Shown here piece by piece: positions 40,359 through 44,701 of a stretch of DNA of 44,701 nt. Below the pieces are notes generated by a model, which did no database searches, had not been told where the DNA came from, and saw nothing but the letters and a program-made list of their open reading frames with translations. Source of the DNA: Treponema bryantii (GTDB lineage Bacteria > Spirochaetota > Spirochaetia > Treponematales > Treponemataceae). The DNA is taken from contig SUWN01000015.1 in the NCBI GenBank assembly GCA_015061465.1, positions 1 through 44,701 on the forward strand, given 5' to 3'. Each line of letters opens with the position of its first letter. Within the stretch, counting starts at the first letter, position 1. A program made the translations under genes and the position numbers.

Positions 40359-42575
40359 ATGAAAGAATATGACGTTGGTGGAATGGGATGTGCGGCTTGT
40401 AGTGCGCGAGTAGAAAAGGCGGTTTTGGAAGTTGCAGGAGTTTCTTCGTGTTCGGTGAGTTTGCTTACAAATTCCATGCTTGTAGAAGGAACTGCTAGCG
40501 ATGATGCGATTGTTTCTGCGGTTGAAAATGCAGGATATTCAGCTTGCAAAAGAAAAACAAAACGAAAATCAACAGATGAAGATGATTCTTTGGCGGATAA
40601 AGAAACGCCTGTGCTTTTAAAAAGACTTATTGCTTCTTTTGGATTTTTAATTTTATTGATGTACTTATCTATGGGGCACGTAATGTGGAATTTTCCGCTG
40701 CCTCTTTTTTTACAAAATAATCCTGCGTTAATTGGAACTTTGCAGATGATTTTGGCTGCAATTGTGATGGGAATTAATCACAAATTTTTTACAAATGGTT
40801 TTAAAGGTTTGATTCATCGTGCTCCAAATATGGATACATTGGTGGCGATGGGGTCTTCGGCTTCGTTTGTATATAGTTTTTATGTGTTGATTTTGATGTT
40901 TGTTTCTTCCAATTCGGCCCATTATCTTCATGATTTATATTTTGAATCTGCGGCAATGATTCTTGCTTTGATTACACTTGGAAAAATGCTAGAAGCTCGT
41001 TCTAAAGGAAAAACAACGAATGCACTAAAAAGTTTGATGAATCTTGCGCCCAAAACAACAACGGTAATTCGTGATGGTGCGGAAGTCAAAATTTCGGTTG
41101 ATGATGTAAAAAAAGGCGATATTTTTGTAGTTAGACCTGGCGAAAGTATTCCTGTGGATGGCATTGTAATAGAAGGAAATAGCGCGGTAGATGAATCGGC
41201 ATTAACTGGCGAAAGTGTTCCTGTTGATAAATCAGTCGGTGATATTGTGAGTGCAGCGACAATCAATCAATCAGGATTTATAAAATGTGAAGCGACTAGA
41301 GTTGGTGAAAATACAACATTTTCACAAATAATAAAATTGGTTCGGGAAGCTTCGGCAACAAAAGCGCCAATTGCAAAAATCGCTGATAAAGTTTCTGGAA
41401 TTTTTGTTCCTGTAGTAATGGCAATTGCGCTTTTGGTTTTTGTCGTTTGGATGATTTTGGGAAAAAGTGTTGGATTTTCTTTAACACGTGCAATTTCTGT
41501 TCTTGTAATTAGTTGTCCATGTGCGCTTGGTCTTGCAACTCCAGTGGCAATTATGGTGGGAAACGGAAAAGGCGCAAAAAGCGGAATCCTTTTTAAAACC
41601 GCATCATCTTTGGAAATGGCGGCTAGAACGCAAATTGTTGCTTTGGATAAGACAGGTACAATCACAAAAGGCGAGCCTGAAGTTACAGATATAATCGGTG
41701 AAGAAAATCTTTTGCAAATTGCCTACAGTTTGGAGAAAAAAAGTGAACATCCTTTGGCAAAAGCGATTGTGAAGTACGGTGAAGAAAATGGAATTTCAGC
41801 TTTGGAAACAACTGATTTTGTAATTTTTGCTGGTGGAGGATTAAAAGCCTCTTTGGGAGAAGAAACAATTTGCGGTGGAAACGCCGATTATGTAAAAAAA
41901 TATGTTGATATTTCCGCTGAATTTTTAGAAAAAGCAAATAAAATCGCCAGTGAAGGAAAAACTCCAATTTTCTTTGCAAAAGGTAAGCAAGTTCTTGGAA
42001 TTATTGCTGTGGCAGATAAAATTAAAACGGATAGCGCAAAAGCAATAGAAGAATTAAAACGAATGGGAATTCGTACCGTGATGCTTACAGGTGACAATAA
42101 ATTGAGCGCAGAAACTATAGCTAAACAAGTTGGAATTGAAGAAGTGTTTGCAGAATTAAAACCTGAGCAAAAAGAAAAAGCGATAGTTAATCTTCAAAAA
42201 GAAGGAAAAGTTTCGATGGTTGGCGATGGAATAAATGATGCACCTTCTTTAACTCGCGCTGACATTGGAATTGCGATTGGTGCGGGAACTGATGTTGCAA
42301 TTGACGCAGCAGACATTGTTCTTGTAAATAGCAATTTGTCTGATGTGGGAGCCGCAATTCGATTGAGCCGCGCAACTTTAAAAATTATTCGGGAAAATTT
42401 GTTTTGGGCATTTATTTACAATGTGATTTGTATTCCAGTTGCGGCTGGTGCGTTTGTTTGGGCCGGTTTAACACTAAATCCGATGATTGGAGCTGCGGCA
42501 ATGAGTTTGTCTAGCTTTTGTGTAGTTACAAACGCGCTAAGATTGAATTTTTTTGATGTAAGAAAGATGAAATAA
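40359..42575 (+). CDS. copA: Copper-exporting P1B-type ATPase
   Basis: 738 residues. N-terminal heavy-metal-associated domain with C11 and C14 in [13 protein letters not shown]; eight hydrophobic segments; TGES phosphatase loop ([12 protein letters not shown]); the membrane metal site C386-P-C388 ([12 protein letters not shown]); phosphorylation site D430 in [12 protein letters not shown] motif in [19 protein letters not shown] at 622. The C-terminal membrane pair keeps [11 protein letters not shown] and [23 protein letters not shown], the class 1 copper pattern (YN, MxxSS). It exports Cu(I). No copper regulator or chaperone gene adjoins it. Confidence 0.93.
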   Translation: MKEYDVGGMGCAACSARVEKAVLEVAGVSSCSVSLLTNSMLVEGTASDDAIVSAVENAGYSACKRKTKRKSTDEDDSLADKETPVLLKRLIASFGFLILLMYLSMGHVMWNFPLPLFLQNNPALIGTLQMILAAIVMGINHKFFTNGFKGLIHRAPNMDTLVAMGSSASFVYSFYVLILMFVSSNSAHYLHDLYFESAAMILALITLGKMLEARSKGKTTNALKSLMNLAPKTTTVIRDGAEVKISVDDVKKGDIFVVRPGESIPVDGIVIEGNSAVDESALTGESVPVDKSVGDIVSAATINQSGFIKCEATRVGENTTFSQIIKLVREASATKAPIAKIADKVSGIFVPVVMAIALLVFVVWMILGKSVGFSLTRAISVLVISCPCALGLATPVAIMVGNGKGAKSGILFKTASSLEMAARTQIVALDKTGTITKGEPEVTDIIGEENLLQIAYSLEKKSEHPLAKAIVKYGEENGISALETTDFVIFAGGGLKASLGEETICGGNADYVKKYVDISAEFLEKANKIASEGKTPIFFAKGKQVLGIIAVADKIKTDSAKAIEELKRMGIRTVMLTGDNKLSAETIAKQVGIEEVFAELKPEQKEKAIVNLQKEGKVSMVGDGINDAPSLTRADIGIAIGAGTDVAIDAADIVLVNSNLSDVGAAIRLSRATLKIIRENLFWAFIYNVICIPVAAGAFVWAGLTLNPMIGAAAMSLSSFCVVTNALRLNFFDVRKMK

Positions 42576-42658
42576 AAAAGGGGGAAGTGTGATAAAAAAG
42601 ACAGATGTATAAGAAAAATAATTCCCTTTTACATCAAACCACCTAAAAAACACACATC

Positions 42659-42687
42659 TTGCCTAAACCTATCATTTATGATATTCT
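42659..42687 (+). promoter_or_regulatory. Promoter of the tRNA gene
   Basis: TTGCCT (42659-42664), 17-base spacer, TATTCT (42682-42687), 12 bases before the mature 5' end. The rest of the gap from copA holds only short complementary stretches. Confidence 0.55.
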
Positions 42688-42699
42688 AATTAAACATTC

Positions 42700-42772
42700 G
42701 GGCCATTAGCTCAGTGGTTAGAGCAGAGGACTCATAATCCTTTGGTCCTAAGTTCAAGTCTTAGATGGCCCA
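42700..42772 (+). tRNA. ileX: tRNA-Ile (CAU anticodon, lysidine type)
   Basis: 73 nucleotides with a full cloverleaf: acceptor GGGCCAT/ATGGCCC, D arm GCTC/GAGC, anticodon arm GAGGA/TCCTT with CAT at 42733-42735, T arm CTAAG-TTCAAGT-CTTAG, discriminator A. The D-loop and CTCATAATC...TTGGTC pattern resembles the minor isoleucine tRNA whose C34 becomes lysidine, more than elongator or initiator methionine tRNA. CCA is not encoded. This makes AUA decoding depend on TilS. Confidence 0.88.
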
Positions 42773-42865
42773 ATATTTACGTAACGAAGTGAGTAAATAT
42801 ACGTAAATCACTTCCTATAGGACAAACGACGCAATGCGGCGTATGGCCCAATATTTACGCAACGA
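42765..42865 (+). repeat. Direct repeat of the tRNA 3' end
   Basis: The 23 bases 42765-42787 (last eight of the tRNA plus 15 following) recur at 42843-42865 with one difference (GTAACG against GCAACG). Between them are 55 bases without a gene. It may be the left-over of a deleted neighbouring tRNA or an attachment-site duplication. Confidence 0.65.
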
Positions 42866-42894
42866 CACCACCAAAATAAGGTGGTGTTTTTTTT
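42865..42894 (+). terminator. Terminator after the tRNA gene
   Basis: ACACCACC (42865-42872) pairs with GGTGGTGT (42880-42887) with a seven-base loop; a run of eight T ends at 42894. Confidence 0.85.
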
Positions 42895-43001
42895 GTCCAA
42901 AAATCATTTCTTTTGTTCATAATCCTTAAAAAAGTCAAGAAATAATTGTAGAATCGGTTATACTCAAGGAACATCGCGATGAAAAAAAACATAGGAGTTT
43001 G

Positions 43002-44501
43002 ATGGTGAGTTATCCTTTGCATACTAAAGCTATTCTTGGATATATTGAAGCCAATGTAAAAAACAGGAATTGTGAAAGCTTTGAAAATAAAAATCTAGAA
43101 CAGAAATTTTGTTATTCTTACGCGCACATTCGTGATTTTTTCAAAAACAACACAGGTTTTTCGTTGGGAAAATATATCCGAAGTAGAAAAATTTCTTATT
43201 CAGCTTTTGAACTTTTGCACACAAATAAGTCAGTGATGGAAATTGCTCTTGATTACGGTTTTGCAAATCATGAAAGTTTTACCCGCGCTTTTTTTAAACA
43301 GATTGGTAAAACACCGAGGGATTTTCGTAAAGAACGACCAAGGGTAGGAAAGTTTGAACTTGTAAACGGAATTTACGGTATTGGATTACTCTCGCAAACA
43401 GAAAAAAGGAGTATTTCTAATATGACAAAACAAAATTTTCAAAACGATGGTTGTACAGTTTTATATGGCGTTCCAAAAATTGAATGGGGAACTTATGGCG
43501 GTTGCACACCTTATCCTATTTGTCTAACAGCTTGTGCAGAATATCTTGGCGAAGATTTGAATTATGCAGATGTTTTTGTAACTACTGGCGGTGCATTCAG
43601 ATTCACTTGGAACGAAACCTGCTGGGATATGAGCAACGTTGATATTTATCACACATTTACCGAAGGAGCAAGTGAGACGGTTTATTCTTACGCCGCAAAA
43701 GCCCTTGGAAGAAAATTTGAAATTTTAGATAGAACACAAGCCACAACAAAACAAGATTTTATCAATTTTGTAAAGCAACATTTGGATAAAGGTCATCCAT
43801 GTATGGCGCAAGGAATTATTGGGCCTCCAGAAGTTTGTATTATCACAGGGTATAAAGATAACGGGAATATTATGATGGGCTGGAATTTCTTTCAGAGCGA
43901 CCCAATGTTTGGGGCAAATGTGCAGTTTGATGATTGTGGATATTTTGTGTGCGACAATTGGTGGGAAAATACAGATACTCAGTCTGTAATGTGTTTGGGT
44001 GAATCGGTAAACGAACCTTATTCAACAAAACAAATTGTTCAAACAGCAATCCTCGTTATGACAGGAAGAAAAGACGGCGATTATTACAAAGGAGTTTCAG
44101 GTTTTGAATATTGGGCAAAAAAGATTTTAGATGATTCCGAGTTCAACAGCGAAAATGAAGCACTAATTTTTGAACGACTTTCTTGCCACGATGACGCAAC
44201 AGTTTGTATAAAAGATGGGCGCGGTGCGGCAGCTGAATATTTTAAATCGCTTTCACAAAAAGAAAATTGCAACGTGGAACTTTCGGGTAAGTATAAATTG
44301 TTGGCAGACACATTTGAAAAAGAAAAACAACTTGCCGAAACTATGTGGTCCTTGCTCAGCGGGTGGGAAAATATGGAAGACCGCCCAAAGAATCTAGTAA
44401 ACAAAGAAATCCGCCAAAAAGCCGGCGAATACATCAAACAAATTGAAGTTTTGGACAAAAAAGCCCTTGCAACTTTAATAGAATTGTCTAATTTGTTGTA
44501 A
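43002..44501 (+). CDS. AraC-type HTH domain fused to a C39/BtrH-like papain-fold domain
   Basis: About 500 residues. ATG at 43002 (GTG at 43005 possible) with AGGAG upstream. Residues ~10-108 form an N-terminal AraC/XylS DNA-binding domain: CYSYAHIRDFFKNNTGFSLGKYIRSRKISYSAFELL and GFANHESFTRAFFKQIGKTPRDFRKERP. The rest, from ~140, starts with VPKIEWGTYGGCTPYPICLTACAEYLGEDLNYADVFVTTGGAFRFTWN and later GHPCMAQGIIGPPEVCIITGYKDNGNIMMGWNFF, resembling the BtrH/C39-like cysteine-peptidase fold and probably a ligand or peptide-binding part. In AraC proteins the HTH is usually C-terminal, so this order is inverted. Its target is unknown; no neighbour suggests it. Confidence 0.75.
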   Translation: MVSYPLHTKAILGYIEANVKNRNCESFENKNLEQKFCYSYAHIRDFFKNNTGFSLGKYIRSRKISYSAFELLHTNKSVMEIALDYGFANHESFTRAFFKQIGKTPRDFRKERPRVGKFELVNGIYGIGLLSQTEKRSISNMTKQNFQNDGCTVLYGVPKIEWGTYGGCTPYPICLTACAEYLGEDLNYADVFVTTGGAFRFTWNETCWDMSNVDIYHTFTEGASETVYSYAAKALGRKFEILDRTQATTKQDFINFVKQHLDKGHPCMAQGIIGPPEVCIITGYKDNGNIMMGWNFFQSDPMFGANVQFDDCGYFVCDNWWENTDTQSVMCLGESVNEPYSTKQIVQTAILVMTGRKDGDYYKGVSGFEYWAKKILDDSEFNSENEALIFERLSCHDDATVCIKDGRGAAAEYFKSLSQKENCNVELSGKYKLLADTFEKEKQLAETMWSLLSGWENMEDRPKNLVNKEIRQKAGEYIKQIEVLDKKALATLIELSNLL

Positions 44502-44516
44502 AATTTGGGCGTGCCA

Positions 44517-44550
44517 GAAAGGACTTGCCATTAAAATGCCAAGTCCTTTC
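44517..44550. repeat. Perfect 11-bp hairpin without T-tail
   Basis: GAAAGGACTTG (44517-44527) pairs exactly with CAAGTCCTTTC (44540-44550), plus CATT/AATG inside. No T-run follows on either strand, so it is not a typical terminator; it lies between the AraC gene and the insertion sequence end. Confidence 0.55.
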
Positions 44551-44578
44551 CGTCGGGTGCTTGCTATTTGCTGTGTGA

Positions 44579-44701
44579 TGCTACACTAAAAGTGGACACT
44601 AACAGGTAGAAAACTGTTGAAAAAAATGGAAGAATAAAGACAGTTTTCTGTCATGGAGGTGTACATGGGAAAACAGCTTAGTCCGCTGGAAAAAGAATTT
44701 C
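44579..44701 (+). mobile_element. Left end of a probable insertion sequence (IS3-like), cut by the window end
   Basis: Begins near TGCTACACTAAAAGTGGACA, a pattern like terminal repeats of IS3-family and related elements. A hairpin AGAAAACTGT (44608-44617) with ACAGTTTTCT (44640-44649) follows, just before the ribosome binding site of an open reading frame. Such hairpins shield transposase from outside transcription in some elements. Only the left end is present, so the family is inferred. Confidence 0.45.
44665..44701 (+). CDS. Start of a probable transposase gene, truncated by the window
   Basis: ATG at 44665 with GGAGG six bases upstream (44655-44659), open to the last base: MGKQLSPLEKEF. 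An upstream ATG at 44653 is in frame. Twelve residues are too few to name a family; the position behind the terminal repeat and hairpin suggests the first open frame of an insertion sequence. Confidence 0.4.
   Translation, partial: MGKQLSPLEKEF

Noticed and set aside
42700..42772. Initiator or elongator methionine tRNA because of the CAT anticodon
   Set aside because: The D-loop, anticodon arm and variable loop match the lysidine-modified isoleucine tRNA pattern better; initiator features such as three G-C pairs in the anticodon stem are absent.
44517..44550. Rho-independent terminator after the AraC gene
   Set aside because: The hairpin is perfect but no T-run follows on either strand.

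Overview
The window looks like a chromosomal segment of a host-associated, fermentative spirochaete, most likely a rumen, gut or oral Treponema. It is AT-rich. The gene content supports this: a short archaeal-type PheT of 574 residues (known from spirochaetes), a secreted alpha-2-macroglobulin coupled to PBP1C, a CE2-like esterase, a phosphofructokinase fused in transcription to an FMN enzyme, and many small secreted proteins. No rRNA, prophage, CRISPR array or origin was seen.

Layout. 1-2700: the 3' end of gltA, a bidirectional terminator, then a minus-strand pair (FMN hydroxyacid dehydrogenase-like plus TIM-barrel isomerase) and a small zinc-ribbon membrane protein. 2.7-9.4 kb: argA, a CE2-type esterase, fabG, leuB and (minus) a citramalate synthase, a biosynthetic block for arginine, fatty acids, leucine and isoleucine. 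9.4-11.7 kb: minus-strand purE-purM-purN. 11.7-18.4 kb: a membrane EAL phosphodiesterase, a PsiE-like protein, an EF-hand membrane protein of unknown function, an Rpn-family nuclease and a TrmH-family RNA methyltransferase. 18.9-22.4 kb: dnaX-ybaB-recR plus a DUF456 protein. 22.5-30.7 kb: alpha-2-macroglobulin/pbpC. 30.8-32.5 kb: pheT. 32.5-36.9 kb: an island of small secreted proteins with hairpin repeats, a homopolymer frameshift and a truncated duplicate gene head. 36.9-42.6 kb: MATE transporter, PFK, a second FMN enzyme and CopA. 42.7 kb to the end: tRNA-Ile2(CAU) with a duplicated 3' end, an AraC-type regulator fused to a papain-like domain, and the left end of a probable insertion sequence.

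The most remarkable feature is non-coding. A ~505-bp element occurs twice in the same orientation, at 7275-7779 and 18405-18910, filling the intergenic space after leuB and after the RNA methyltransferase gene. It has an 11-bp perfect terminal inverted repeat, a long nested rod in its 5' half and a perfect three-helix junction in its 3' half. In the most diverged stretch one stem is kept by three compensatory base-pair changes between the copies, which is direct evidence that the structure, not a protein, is selected. I do not recognise it as a known RNA class. Smaller structured repeats (a 94-bp double hairpin present twice after pheT, a 142-bp inverted-repeat element at 16.4 kb, nested hairpins after fabG, and 7-bp AATTCRG tandem repeats at two loci) occupy most of the other long gaps.

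Several genes (argA, purE, the RNA methyltransferase, dnaX, MATE, pfk, copA) have a -10-like box, often of the form TGTTATAAT, only 6-8 bases before the start codon and no Shine-Dalgarno sequence, which suggests frequent leaderless transcription. All functions are assigned from sequence reading alone; no searches were run.
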